Shown piece by piece: positions 25,609-34,639 of a DNA stretch of 64,000 nucleotides. The notes beneath the pieces were generated by a model that saw only the letters and a program-made list of their open reading frames with translations, was not told the origin of the DNA and made no database searches. The stretch's first letter is position 1. Every line of letters begins with the position of its first letter. A program made the position numbers and the translations under genes. Source of the stretch: CBDCVD01 sp965224015 (GTDB lineage Bacteria > Pseudomonadota > Alphaproteobacteria > Rhizobiales > CBDCVD01); assembly GCA_965224015.1 (NCBI GenBank), contig OZ245032.1, positions 372,001-436,000 on the forward strand. The letters run 5' to 3'.

Positions 25609-26589
25609 CTATCCCCATAGCGCAGCATCAGGAGGAGCGATGTTGCTGCCATCCACAACAAGAGGGTGGGCCCGGTCCTGTGCCAACCATAGCGGCCCAT
25701 CAAGATCAACAATCTGCGCGCCAGGGGCTAGCATCAGCGCCGGCGCCATTGCCAGCGAGGTGGCCATCATACATCCGACCATAACCTGCAATCCCATTGC
25801 CTCTGCGGCTTCGCGCAGGCGCAAAGCCTCGGTCAAACCACCTGTTTTATCAAGCTTGATATTGATCATATCATAGTTTGCGCGCAAATGACCGATGGCC
25901 CGTGGGTCCTGCCAGGCCTCGTCGGCGCAAATCGGGATCGGACGCGGCAAATCCCCAAGGGCGGCGTCTTCGCCGGCGGGCAAGGGCTGCTCGATCATCA
26001 AAACCCCAAGGCGGACAAGTTCCGGCACTAGGGCTTCATAGGTTGCAGCGGTCCATCCCTCGTTGGCATCAACGATCAAACCGGCATTGGGGGCGCCGGC
26101 GCGCACCGCCTCGACCCGGGCCAGATCATCCGGGCCCGCAAGCTTAAGTTTCAACAGCGGACGCATACTATTGACGCGCGCCGCCTCGTACATCACCTCC
26201 GGCTCGTCAAGAGAAATCGTATAAGCCGTCGTGACCGGCGGCAGCGAGGACTGCCCCATAAGCTCCCAGACGCGCTTTCCAGAATTTTTAGCCTCCAGAT
26301 CCCAAAGCGCAGCATCAACAGCGCTGCGCGCGGCACCGGCCGGCAACATGGACAACAACGCGACGCGGTCCAGCCGGGATTCCACCTGCGAACGGACCGC
26401 TTCAATCGCCGTGATGCTCTCCTTTATTGTCTCTCCGTAACGCGCATAGGGAACCCCCTCTCCGCGGCCCACGTGGTTGGCGTGCGTGATCGTGACAGTG
26501 ATGACGTCGGCCCTGGTTTTGACGCCGCGGGATATGCGGAATGGATTTTTCAATGCAAACGAATCGGCTGTGACGCTGAGTTGTGTCAT
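25609..26589 (-). CDS. dgcA: Dipeptide epimerase / N-acyl-D-glutamate racemase-like enolase-superfamily enzyme
   Basis: This 326-residue protein has the muconate-lactonising subgroup signature: Lys pair in LLKLKLAG, metal ligands in VDANEGW, EQPLP and CADEAW, and the second catalytic Lys in NIKLDKTGG. The N-terminus reads ISRGVKTRADV and GRGEGVPYARYGET, seen in L-Ala-D/L-Glu epimerases and the DgcA racemases; I cannot separate these two. It probably works on peptidoglycan-derived or D-glutamyl compounds. A TRAP importer operon follows upstream on the same strand, so imported substrate is plausible. Confidence 0.8.
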   Translation of the reverse strand: MTQLSVTADSFALKNPFRISRGVKTRADVITVTITHANHVGRGEGVPYARYGETIKESITAIEAVRSQVESRLDRVALLSMLPAGAARSAVDAALWDLEAKNSGKRVWELMGQSSLPPVTTAYTISLDEPEVMYEAARVNSMRPLLKLKLAGPDDLARVEAVRAGAPNAGLIVDANEGWTAATYEALVPELVRLGVLMIEQPLPAGEDAALGDLPRPIPICADEAWQDPRAIGHLRANYDMINIKLDKTGGLTEALRLREAAEAMGLQVMVGCMMATSLAMAPALMLAPGAQIVDLDGPLWLAQDRAHPLVVDGSNIAPPDAALWG

Positions 26590-26660
26590 GGCGGTGTGAA
26601 CTGAAAGCCTATCACTTTTTAATGAGGGTTATTCTGATTCGGCCCACACCGTAAACAAGA

Positions 26661-29024
26661 TCAACCAAACAGCAATTCCGGTATCCACGTAGCCAGCCCC
26701 GGAAACAGGGTCAGGATCAAGAGGCCAATAACCTGAATAACAACAAAAGGCGCCACACCGCGATAAATATGACCTGTGGTGATGGCGGGAGGCGCAACAC
26801 CGCGCAGATAAAACAAAGCAAAGCCGAATGGAGGTGTGAGAAACGACGTCTGCAAGTTAACCGCGATCATGATCGTGACCCAACTCGGGTCCATCGTCCC
26901 GCCATAGATAACCGGACCAACGATGGGAATAACAATATAGATGATCTCCAGAAAATCGAGGACAAAACCGAGGATGAACAGGACCAGCATAACAAACAGG
27001 AAGGCAACCCACTCCTGCTCGAACGAGCGCAGAAATGACTGTATGTAATGCTCTCCGCCAAAGGAAATGACCACCAGGTTCAGCATTTGTGATCCGATCA
27101 GGATCGCAAACACCATCGATGTGACCTTGGCGGTCTCACGCACCACCGGGGTCAAAACCGTATGGCGCCACAGCGCCCAACACGCATAAATCAGCCCACC
27201 AAAAGCGATGTGATAGGCAATAAGCGCAACAACTACCGCGATCCAATTTTCGATACCAACATCGGTGATCCCCGTGCGCAGATCAAAATTGATGCCAATG
27301 AGTAGGAAAATTACCACGCAGAACGAAGCCACAAGAATAAAACGCCCGCCCGGATGACCGCTCTCTTGCAGGCGCCGGTAGGCGGCAAGCAAAATCGCAC
27401 CCGCCGCACCCAAAGCCGCAGCCGGGGTCGGATTGGTAATCCCCCCCAGGATGGAGCCCAGAACCGCAACAATCAGCACCAGGGGGGGAAACACAACGCG
27501 CAGCAATTCCACTCGACCCAGAACAGGAAGGGCATGGTAAAGCCCATAAGCCACGAACGCCATGGGCACGGCCTGCAACAGAAACGTCGCACCGGGGCTG
27601 GTAAACGGCCCCACCAAAACCGCATCAACGAAAAGCGCCAGAACAATACCGGTCCCGCCCGCAACAAGCGGCCCCATTAACGCATTACGGCTGATGCCAT
27701 AAGTCGTTGTAAACACAAGCGCGATCAACAACAGACTAATCAGCAGGAATGACGACAAGGGCGGCACCCGCAAAGCGGCGGCGGCAAGCTGTTCAGCGCG
27801 TTGCTCTGGTGTCAGTTCCTCCTCCACGGCTGCCCCGTCACCGGTATCGCTGGCAGCGATTTTTGTGGTGAGGGCGTGCGAGCGGTCCCATTTTTCCTGC
27901 CCGTGTAAGCTGATCATCGCGGCCCTGCACTGATCGGAAACACGGGTGCGCAGCTCAGGCGCGGCTCTTGCCTCAACCAGCGCATTGCCGTCGACCTGCT
28001 GCAGGCCCGCCAGATTTGTGCCATGGAGCGCAAATACGGCAACAATCGCGACAAAAGGAACAATAAGAAACCACAGAATTCCCCGCCGGCGTCCGATCAC
28101 ACTCTGTTCATCTTCGCTGTGCACGGCAGGCGCGCTCGCTGGGTTCAGCAAAGCATAGCCAAACGCATAGGCCGCATAAAGAACTGCCAGCATAATGCCC
28201 GGTAGAACCGCGGCCTTGAAAAGCGTCCCCACGGAGAGAACCGCCGCCTCGCCCAAATAGGTCAGCGCGTCCGAACAGCCCACGTCCTTGGCCCGGGCCT
28301 CCTGCGCCGTCGCGTACAGATCTCCCGCTAATGTGCCCAGCAAAACAATGACAATCGAGGGGGGAATAATCTGGCCCAACGTGCCCGAGGCCGCGATAAC
28401 ACCCGTCGACAACTCCGGCGAATAGTGATTGCGCAACATTGTCGGCAAGGACAGAAGTCCCATGGTTACGACCGTGGCACCAACAATTCCCGTTGAGGCC
28501 GCCAACAGGGCACCAACAACGACAACCGACACCGCAAGCCCTCCCGGTAAGGGGCCAAACACCCGCGCCATTGTGGTCAGCAGATCATTGGCGATGCGTG
28601 AGCGCTCAAGGGTAATGCCCATGAGCACAAACATGGCCACCGCCAGCAATGTCTCAATGGAAGGACCCGCAAACACCCGTTCGTTCATGCGATTAACGAT
28701 AAACGACAGGGTGCGCGTAAAGGCCCCTTGCCAACCGCTCTCAAACAGTGGCACCACCTCAAGAGGCAAGTCCGGGTATCGAAATTGCGTAATATCACTG
28801 CTTGCAACCCCTGATGCGCGAAGGTTCCTGTAGGCCTCACTCGATGTGTCTATAACCTGCTTGAGTAAAATGCCGTTGGCATCGAGCAAAGCCAATAGGC
28901 CAAAGGCTATGACGGCGGCACCACCAATGGCAAAGGCCACCGGATAGCCGGTCATAATCCCGGCGAACAGGCAGAAGAACACCACGATAAGGCCAATTTC
29001 AACGCCATCAAGACCCAGGATCAT
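26661..29024 (-). CDS. dctM: TRAP transporter large permease, enlarged
   Basis: This 787-residue DctM-type permease has GTLGQIIPPSIVIVLLG and the C-terminal WVTIMIAVNLQTSFLTPPFGFALFYLRG, both typical. Ordinary DctM proteins have about 430 residues. Here the middle (about residues 250-560) holds an extra soluble Ala/Glu-rich stretch (EEELTPEQRAEQLAAA) and several more membrane helices. Long versions of this kind are known to me in marine alphaproteobacteria. It forms the sodium-driven importer with the DctQ and DctP genes upstream; substrate unknown, probably an organic or amino acid. Confidence 0.88.
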   Translation of the reverse strand: MILGLDGVEIGLIVVFFCLFAGIMTGYPVAFAIGGAAVIAFGLLALLDANGILLKQVIDTSSEAYRNLRASGVASSDITQFRYPDLPLEVVPLFESGWQGAFTRTLSFIVNRMNERVFAGPSIETLLAVAMFVLMGITLERSRIANDLLTTMARVFGPLPGGLAVSVVVVGALLAASTGIVGATVVTMGLLSLPTMLRNHYSPELSTGVIAASGTLGQIIPPSIVIVLLGTLAGDLYATAQEARAKDVGCSDALTYLGEAAVLSVGTLFKAAVLPGIMLAVLYAAYAFGYALLNPASAPAVHSEDEQSVIGRRRGILWFLIVPFVAIVAVFALHGTNLAGLQQVDGNALVEARAAPELRTRVSDQCRAAMISLHGQEKWDRSHALTTKIAASDTGDGAAVEEELTPEQRAEQLAAAALRVPPLSSFLLISLLLIALVFTTTYGISRNALMGPLVAGGTGIVLALFVDAVLVGPFTSPGATFLLQAVPMAFVAYGLYHALPVLGRVELLRVVFPPLVLIVAVLGSILGGITNPTPAAALGAAGAILLAAYRRLQESGHPGGRFILVASFCVVIFLLIGINFDLRTGITDVGIENWIAVVVALIAYHIAFGGLIYACWALWRHTVLTPVVRETAKVTSMVFAILIGSQMLNLVVISFGGEHYIQSFLRSFEQEWVAFLFVMLVLFILGFVLDFLEIIYIVIPIVGPVIYGGTMDPSWVTIMIAVNLQTSFLTPPFGFALFYLRGVAPPAITTGHIYRGVAPFVVIQVIGLLILTLFPGLATWIPELLFG

Positions 29025-29114
29025 GTCTTACTCTTTCGGCTATATTCCTACATTCGCGTCAAAGACGGATCACTCAAGCACGGCGGGCGGCCCGCTACCA
29101 CCGAAGCCTCCTGC

Positions 29115-30020
29115 TCAGGCGGTTTGGGGGATTTTATTCCCATTCTCATCCCCATCCCCACCACGCGGATCCCGATCAAGGTACCTGCCTTGCGCTTCGG
29201 GCCCCTCGCGATATTCCAGATAACTGCGATAGAAAAAAGCAACGCCTTGCAAAAACATCATTCCGGCAAACATCACCAACAATACCTTGAACAGGAAGTA
29301 GGCGTTAAATCCGTTTGGGGAAAAGCCTATGGTTTCGACATTCCAGCGCATTATCGCGGCTTTGCGCAACAATATGTCCAGCTTGTCAGAGGGAGAGACC
29401 TTGGGGGTCACCAGATGACGCCACAGAAAATACCAGCCAAACATCCACACAATTGTCATGAAGGGCAAAACAAAAAACAGGGACCCCGCCATATCGATGA
29501 TTTTTTTTGTGTGATATCGCGCCGGGGCATAAAAAAGATCAACGCGCACGTGCCCACCCTGCACAAACGTATACGCGGCACAAAGAGCAACGATAATCGC
29601 GTTATAGAGTTTCAACTCCTCGGCATACCAACTAAGGTCTTTGGTCAAGACGTAGCCAAAGGGCCCCACGGAGATTTCGGAGAGGCGAAATATGCGTTGC
29701 AGGGCAATAATCATAACCTGTTGAAGCACCATCAGCAGGACGGCCCATGCGGCAATCCGGCCCACTGAATTGTTCAGCCCTTCAATCAGGCGCACAATAC
29801 CCCAGAGGACCTTGTGGTAAAAAATGCCGATGATAAAAATAACAAGGAAAATATCTAAAACGGCAAAGAAAAGCCGTGCAGAGCCGCCATAAAATATCAT
29901 CCTCGCGATCGCCTGCTTATCGCCCCAATTCAGCCACAATTGAGGATGCGTCACCGCATAGGCGATATCAATGACGCCGCCCGCCACGTGCATAAAAACC
30001 CAGACAACAAAATCGATCAT
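29115..30020 (-). CDS. dctQ: TRAP transporter small permease
   Basis: This 301-residue DctQ-like membrane protein is larger than the usual 160-200 residues. It contains IVALCAAYTFVQGGHVRVDLFY, the conserved DctQ core, between membrane helices, plus an extra N-terminal helix pair. It is 90 bases upstream of dctM and on the same strand, so it is part of the same transporter. Confidence 0.87.
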   Translation of the reverse strand: MIDFVVWVFMHVAGGVIDIAYAVTHPQLWLNWGDKQAIARMIFYGGSARLFFAVLDIFLVIFIIGIFYHKVLWGIVRLIEGLNNSVGRIAAWAVLLMVLQQVMIIALQRIFRLSEISVGPFGYVLTKDLSWYAEELKLYNAIIVALCAAYTFVQGGHVRVDLFYAPARYHTKKIIDMAGSLFFVLPFMTIVWMFGWYFLWRHLVTPKVSPSDKLDILLRKAAIMRWNVETIGFSPNGFNAYFLFKVLLVMFAGMMFLQGVAFFYRSYLEYREGPEAQGRYLDRDPRGGDGDENGNKIPQTA

Positions 30021-30056
30021 TGCGTCGATACCGTCAGGCTTGGCTTAACTATCAGT

Positions 30057-30185
30057 AGCTGGGCCTCTCTATCTACCGGCATCCACCTACCCGCTCCCCC
30101 TCGCGGGCCACCCTTAGGGTACCGCCAATGCGGGTGGCGGGGAGAGGAAGCGGGCTGGCCAAGTCGTCAATAGACGTTTCCAGCT
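30057..30185 (+). repeat. R3 palindromic repeat, intact copy b
   Basis: Termini AGCTGGGCCTCTCTAT and (reversed) AGCTGGAAACGTCTAT are inverted. The centre is GGGTACCGCCAATGCGGG, flanked by matching arms (CCGCTCCCCCTCGCGGGCC / GGAGAGGAAGCGGG). It lies between dctQ and dctP, so it may tune the ratio of binding protein to permease. Confidence 0.65.
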
Positions 30186-30309
30186 ATCGGACGGAATGGG
30201 TTGTTGATGCACACGACGACGCCTCATCCGCGCTTTGTAACGTTTTCACGCTGCCTACGGCACGGACGATCCGCTTGCCCGCCGCGATCAAGCACCCCGA
30301 TTGCGAAGG

Positions 30310-31392
30310 CTACCCGAGTATCCGGTCGCGCTGGGTTCGGTAAATCCCTTCGGATTTGGTTAGCCAGCTAGATGATTTTTTCATGGAATCCCGGAAAGAA
30401 TCAAAAATTTCCTTGAACAGGGAATCGCTCATATTTTCGTCAAACACCTTCTGGGATGCACTGCCAAAGGCATCCCAGACACTGTCGGGAAATTCCAGAG
30501 TTTTCACACCCGAAGCTACAAGGCGCGCCAGCGCAGAACCATTATTGGCGAGGTATTGTGACAGGTTCCACACATTGGCATGCCCGGCGGCGATTTCAAT
30601 CATCGCCTGTTGCTGGCGCGTGAGGCTTTCAAACTTGTCACGGTTGACCGCAACAGACAGGCCCGCACCTGGTTCATGAAATCCGGCTGTATAGTAAAAC
30701 TTGGTGATTTCGTCAAATCCAGCCTTCTCGTCGGCCCACGGTCCTATCCACTCGGTGCCATCAAGGGCTCCGGAGGACAAAGCCTGATAAACCTCCGCAC
30801 CAGGAATGTTTTGAACCGATGCCCCCAGGTATCCCAACGCCTTGCCTCCCAGACCCGGCATGCGAAACTTAAGCCCGTTGAAATCATCAGGCCCTGTTAT
30901 CTCCTTGCGGAACCAACCTCCGGCCTGAGCTCCTGTGTTGCCGGCAAGAAACGATTTAAGTCCAAAAATCTGACCGAGCTTATCGTGCAACTCGATACCA
31001 CCCATATGGTAATACCAATTGTTCAGCTCAGTCGCGGTCATGCCAAACGGCACGGCGGTGAAAAACGCGTAACCCGGATGCTGCCCAACAAAATAATAGT
31101 CGGCACCGTGATACATATCCGCCTGTCCCGACGTGACCGCATCAAAGACCTCAAAAGCGCCGACAAGCTCCCCCGCCGCCTTGACATCGATTTCTATGGA
31201 GCCATCGGACATGGCGTTCACGTTATCCGCAACCTTCTGCGCGGCATCAAACACACCGGCAAGTCCACGCCCCCACGTGGTGACCATGGTCAACTTGACC
31301 TTGTTTTGGGCAATCGCCGGCGCCGCGAATGCCGATGCAGCCCCGGTGCCGGTAACAAGCCCAGCTTTTTTTATAAACGAACGACGATCCAC
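30310..31392 (-). CDS. dctP: TRAP transporter substrate-binding protein
   Basis: This 360-residue periplasmic receptor has a twin-arginine style signal (RRSFIKKAGLVTG, then AAPAIAQ). Conserved DctP features include LKFRMPGLGGKALGYLGAS and QALSSGALDGTEWIGPWADE, where the Arg of KFRMPG is the usual carboxylate-binding residue. This implies an acidic substrate such as a 2-oxo acid. It heads the transporter operon, with 290 bases containing an R3 repeat before dctQ. Confidence 0.92.
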   Translation of the reverse strand: MDRRSFIKKAGLVTGTGAASAFAAPAIAQNKVKLTMVTTWGRGLAGVFDAAQKVADNVNAMSDGSIEIDVKAAGELVGAFEVFDAVTSGQADMYHGADYYFVGQHPGYAFFTAVPFGMTATELNNWYYHMGGIELHDKLGQIFGLKSFLAGNTGAQAGGWFRKEITGPDDFNGLKFRMPGLGGKALGYLGASVQNIPGAEVYQALSSGALDGTEWIGPWADEKAGFDEITKFYYTAGFHEPGAGLSVAVNRDKFESLTRQQQAMIEIAAGHANVWNLSQYLANNGSALARLVASGVKTLEFPDSVWDAFGSASQKVFDENMSDSLFKEIFDSFRDSMKKSSSWLTKSEGIYRTQRDRILG

Positions 31393-31763
31393 AACAGTTC
31401 TCCCCTGGTTGTGCTCAAGAGCATCTCTGGTTCAAAAATTGCCAAACAAAATTGGCTTACGGGCAAGTTGTCACGCTGGCCAGTTCACCAGCTAACCGAC
31501 GCGTCAGTGCCTCACCAATGCAAACGATCAACTCAGTCATCAATATCATTCTGCTGGTTCGGAAATTGCACCGTCTCTGACGCCGGTTTTAGAACATGCG
31601 GTCAGCGATTGCAACACGCTCTTGGTCGGTGGGTATTGGCAAAACCGCAAATCTGCACCGTTGATAGGCAATGGTAACTGGTGTATAAGGCCGCAAATGG
31701 AGTATTGTTGATAATAGTGAGGCTATTGGGCGGGCCTCCTGATATTTAAAGCCGGAGAAAAAC
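31393..31763. promoter_or_regulatory. Divergent control region between dctP and the amidotransferase gene
   Basis: This 371-base gap must hold promoters for both genes. A strong ribosome binding site (CCGGAG) precedes the amidotransferase ATG. I see no clear palindromic operator, and no repeat family is recognisable here. Confidence 0.4.
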
Positions 31764-32537
31764 ATGGCCAAACTATCGCCCACGCCTATTGTTCTTGTAA
31801 CCGCGGATGTGAAACCCAGTGAGGGTTATGAATGGCATGCGACAATTGCCCACTATTTGTCGGCGGTGCTTAATGTAGCCGGAGCCGTGCCGCTTATCCT
31901 TCCCTCGCTTGGGGAACGGCTTCCTCTCAAAAAGCTGCTTCAACGTATTGACGGTGTGCTGGTAACGGGCAGCCGCTCAAACGTCCATCCCCGCCACTAT
32001 GGTGAAGTCCCCAGCGCTGCGGCGGAACCCTATGACGAACAGCGCGATGCGACGACCTTGCCACTGATACGCGCCGCCATTAACGCCGGCGTACCGTTGT
32101 TGTGTATTTGTCGCGGCATACAGGAACTCAATGTGGCGCTCGGTGGCACCCTTCATGTCAACATCCACAATGTGGAAGGCCGTGTAACGCACCGGCAAAG
32201 CGGCAGTGATGACAACAAGGACAGACTTTTTGCCATCAATCATGAAATCACGTTCAGCCACGACGCACACCTGGCGACCCTCGCCAAGGGACGCAAGGCG
32301 TTGACCAATTCGGTTCATTTTCAGGCCATCAAGGATCTCGCCGACGGGCTGGAAGTCGAGGCCACCGCAGCTGATGGAACCATCGAAGCGGTCCGGGTTG
32401 CGCATGCGGACGGTTTTGCCTTTGGCGTTCAGTGGCATCCGGAATACTGGTCCAATGATGATCCCTTTTCGCGGGAGATTTTTATAGCCTTCGGCAAGGC
32501 CGTGCAGACACAAGCGGACCGGCCAGGTCGTCAATAG
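31764..32537 (+). CDS. Class I glutamine amidotransferase (gamma-glutamyl hydrolase family, PuuD-like)
   Basis: This 257-residue peptidase C26 protein has nucleophile C116 in LCICRGIQELNVALGG and the catalytic His-Glu in GVQWHPEYW near residue 224. Family members cut gamma-glutamyl bonds, for example gamma-glutamyl-GABA. The oxyanion segment VTGSRSNVHP is present. It may cooperate with the gamma-glutamyltransferase and oxoprolinase-like genes elsewhere in the window. Its last six residues (DRPGRQ) and the stop TAG are encoded by the end of an R3 repeat. Confidence 0.87.
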   Translation: MAKLSPTPIVLVTADVKPSEGYEWHATIAHYLSAVLNVAGAVPLILPSLGERLPLKKLLQRIDGVLVTGSRSNVHPRHYGEVPSAAAEPYDEQRDATTLPLIRAAINAGVPLLCICRGIQELNVALGGTLHVNIHNVEGRVTHRQSGSDDNKDRLFAINHEITFSHDAHLATLAKGRKALTNSVHFQAIKDLADGLEVEATAADGTIEAVRVAHADGFAFGVQWHPEYWSNDDPFSREIFIAFGKAVQTQADRPGRQ

Positions 32538-32549
32538 ACGGGTCCAGCT
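32521..32549 (+). repeat. R3 repeat, right end only (copy d)
   Basis: GGCCAGGTCGTCAATAGACG then GGTCCAGCT matches the right terminus of R3 copies b and e. It overlaps the last codons and stop of the amidotransferase gene. Confidence 0.6.
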
Positions 32550-32585
32550 GATCCCCCAGGAAAACCCATAGTAGGAGAACTTGTC

Positions 32586-33476
32586 ATGACGGAGCGAATT
32601 GTCGAGTCAGTAAAAAAGGCCTACGGCGCGATCGCCCGCGAGGGCCTAAATTCGCAGCACGAAGGAATCGCCAAAATAGCCAGGGCTTTTGGTTATTCGC
32701 ATGAGGATCTGTCCAGCATTCCAGCCGAAGCCAACATGGGATTGTCGTGCGGAAACCCCGTTGCCATGGCATCGTTGCAGGAAGGAGAGGTCGTCGTGGA
32801 CCTTGGCTCCGGCGGGGGATTGGATGTGTTTCTCGCGGCGAAAAAGGTCGGCCCCGGCGGCCAGGCAATCGGTATCGATATGACACAGGATATGGTCGAC
32901 CTGGCGCGCGAAAACATGCACAAAGGGGATTACCAAAATGTCTCGTTTCATCTCGCGCAAATCGAGAATATGCCCTTGCAGGATAATTCGATCGACTGTG
33001 TTATTTCGAATTGCGTACTCAATCTGACCCAGGACAAGGATGCCGCCTTTGCGGAAATCTTTCGCATACTCAAGCCCGGAGGGCGGCTCGCGGTTTCCGA
33101 TATTGCCCTGAAGCAGGATTTGCCGGAAGCGGTTGCCGATAGTGTCGCGGCCTGGACAGGTTGTATCGCCGGCGCTTTGCTAATCGAGGAAAATCGGATA
33201 AAGCTGAAAAATGCCGGCTTTGCGCACATTCAGATTGTCGATGCGGGCAGCGATCTCAACGCTTACCGGGAAGGCGGTAACGCCGCTTGCTGTGCCCCAA
33301 CGGGCGCACAACAAGCAAGCAGCAAAGCGGGCTGCTGTGGATCACCCGAGCAGATGAATGGCGCGGAAACCAAGACGCAAGTTCAATTTCATGATGAAAT
33401 GAAAAAGATCACTGAGGCGTTTGATCTAAACGCATATGCCGCCAGCGTAAAAATCTTTGCGCTCAAGCCCGCATGA
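32586..33476 (+). CDS. arsM: Arsenite S-adenosylmethionine methyltransferase
   Basis: This 296-residue enzyme methylates As(III) with SAM. The SAM site is VVDLGSGGGLDVFLAAKKVG. The three conserved arsenic-binding cysteines are C55 (LSCGNP), C143 (SNCVLNL) and C193 (WTGCIAG). A Cys-rich insert follows near residue 235 (AACCAPTG...KAGCCGSP), which occurs in several bacterial ArsM proteins and may bind arsenic. No arsR or arsB was seen nearby. It lies 48 bases downstream of the amidotransferase stop, so co-transcription is possible. Confidence 0.92.
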   Translation: MTERIVESVKKAYGAIAREGLNSQHEGIAKIARAFGYSHEDLSSIPAEANMGLSCGNPVAMASLQEGEVVVDLGSGGGLDVFLAAKKVGPGGQAIGIDMTQDMVDLARENMHKGDYQNVSFHLAQIENMPLQDNSIDCVISNCVLNLTQDKDAAFAEIFRILKPGGRLAVSDIALKQDLPEAVADSVAAWTGCIAGALLIEENRIKLKNAGFAHIQIVDAGSDLNAYREGGNAACCAPTGAQQASSKAGCCGSPEQMNGAETKTQVQFHDEMKKITEAFDLNAYAASVKIFALKPA

Positions 33477-33520
33477 TGTTGCGTTTTATCCTGACGGCAT
33501 GCAATGGCATTATCAGGATT

Positions 33521-33553
33521 GGCTGGCCAGGTCGTCAATAGACGTTTCCAGTT
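33521..33553 (+). repeat. R3 repeat, right end only (copy e)
   Basis: GGCTGGCCAGGTCGTCAATA then GACGTTTCCAGTT matches the right terminus of R3b. It falls within an open extension upstream of the L-carnitine dehydrogenase start, in the same frame. Confidence 0.6.
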
Positions 33554-33638
33554 GATGTCCGTGTTGCCGGTGAGCGCGGCAAGCGTTGCGACCCGGAACT
33601 CGGCGCAGACGCAGACGCAGGGTAAAGCGAGTTCGGTT

Positions 33639-34625
33639 ATGGCATCTATTCGCAAGGTCGGCATTATAGGAGGCGGGGTCATTGGCGCCGGTTGGGCGGC
33701 AAGGTTGGTGCTTAACGGCATTAACGTTGCGGTCAGTGATCCCGACCCTGAGGCGGAGCGCAAAATCGAAGCGGTCCTTGCCAATGCGACCCGCGCATTT
33801 AACGAGCTCATCGACGCGCCGCTGCCGGAGCGGGGGACGCTCCGCCTGGTTTCCACCGTGGAAGACGCGGTGTCGGATGCGGACTTTATTCAGGAAAGCC
33901 TGCCTGAGCGCGAAGCCCTCAAACAGGAGATTCTGGCGCTTGTCAGTAAGGCCGCACCTGTTGATACCATCATTGCCTCTTCAACGTCGGGACTTTTGCC
34001 AAGCCGGATCCAGAGCGCCATTGAACATCCGGGCCGATTTTGCGTGGGCCATCCCTTTAACCCGGTCTATCTCATGCCTCTGGTTGAGGTCTGTGGCGGT
34101 GACAAAACCACCTCCGAGACCGTCGCCGGTGCCATCAGTTTCTACCGGCAAATCGGCATGCAGCCCTTGCATGTACGAAAAGAAATTGACGGATTTATCG
34201 CCGATCGCCTGATGGAGGCGCTGTGGCGGGAGGCCTTATGGCTGGTTAAGGACGGCATTGCCACAACAGGAGAAATCGACGACGCGATGCGCTTTGGGCC
34301 CGGCCTGCGTTGGGCGTTTATGGGAACCATGCTGACCTATCGCCTGGCCGGCGGCGAGGCGGGCATGGAACACTTCCTTGCCCAGTTCGGGCCGACGCTG
34401 AAGCTGCCCTGGACAAAATTGATGGACGTTCCGGAGTTGGACGAGGCGCTGATCGGACGCATTGCCGAGCAGTCTGATGCGCAGGCCGGCGATGCTGACT
34501 TGCGTACCCTGGAGCGCAAGCGCGATGATTGCCTTGTCGCCATTATGCAGGCCCTAAAACACCACGATTATGGTGCCGGACAAACCCTGGCCGCCTACGA
34601 GCAACACCTGAACAAGAACGCTTAA
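33639..34625 (+). CDS. lcdH: L-carnitine 3-dehydrogenase
   Basis: This 328-residue NAD-dependent enzyme oxidises L-carnitine to 3-dehydrocarnitine. The Rossmann motif is GIIGGGVIGAGWA at residues 8-20, and the active-site His region is GHPFNPVYLMPLVEVCGG. The segment FGPGLRWAFMGTMLTYRLAG is characteristic of carnitine dehydrogenases within the 3-hydroxyacyl-CoA dehydrogenase family. The start at 33639 (MASIRKVG) is preferred; the frame stays open to 33504 through an R3 repeat end. The usual partner genes (dehydrocarnitine-cleaving enzyme, thioesterase) are not beside it. Confidence 0.85.
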   Translation: MASIRKVGIIGGGVIGAGWAARLVLNGINVAVSDPDPEAERKIEAVLANATRAFNELIDAPLPERGTLRLVSTVEDAVSDADFIQESLPEREALKQEILALVSKAAPVDTIIASSTSGLLPSRIQSAIEHPGRFCVGHPFNPVYLMPLVEVCGGDKTTSETVAGAISFYRQIGMQPLHVRKEIDGFIADRLMEALWREALWLVKDGIATTGEIDDAMRFGPGLRWAFMGTMLTYRLAGGEAGMEHFLAQFGPTLKLPWTKLMDVPELDEALIGRIAEQSDAQAGDADLRTLERKRDDCLVAIMQALKHHDYGAGQTLAAYEQHLNKNA

Positions 34626-34639
34626 AGCGGATTACGCTT

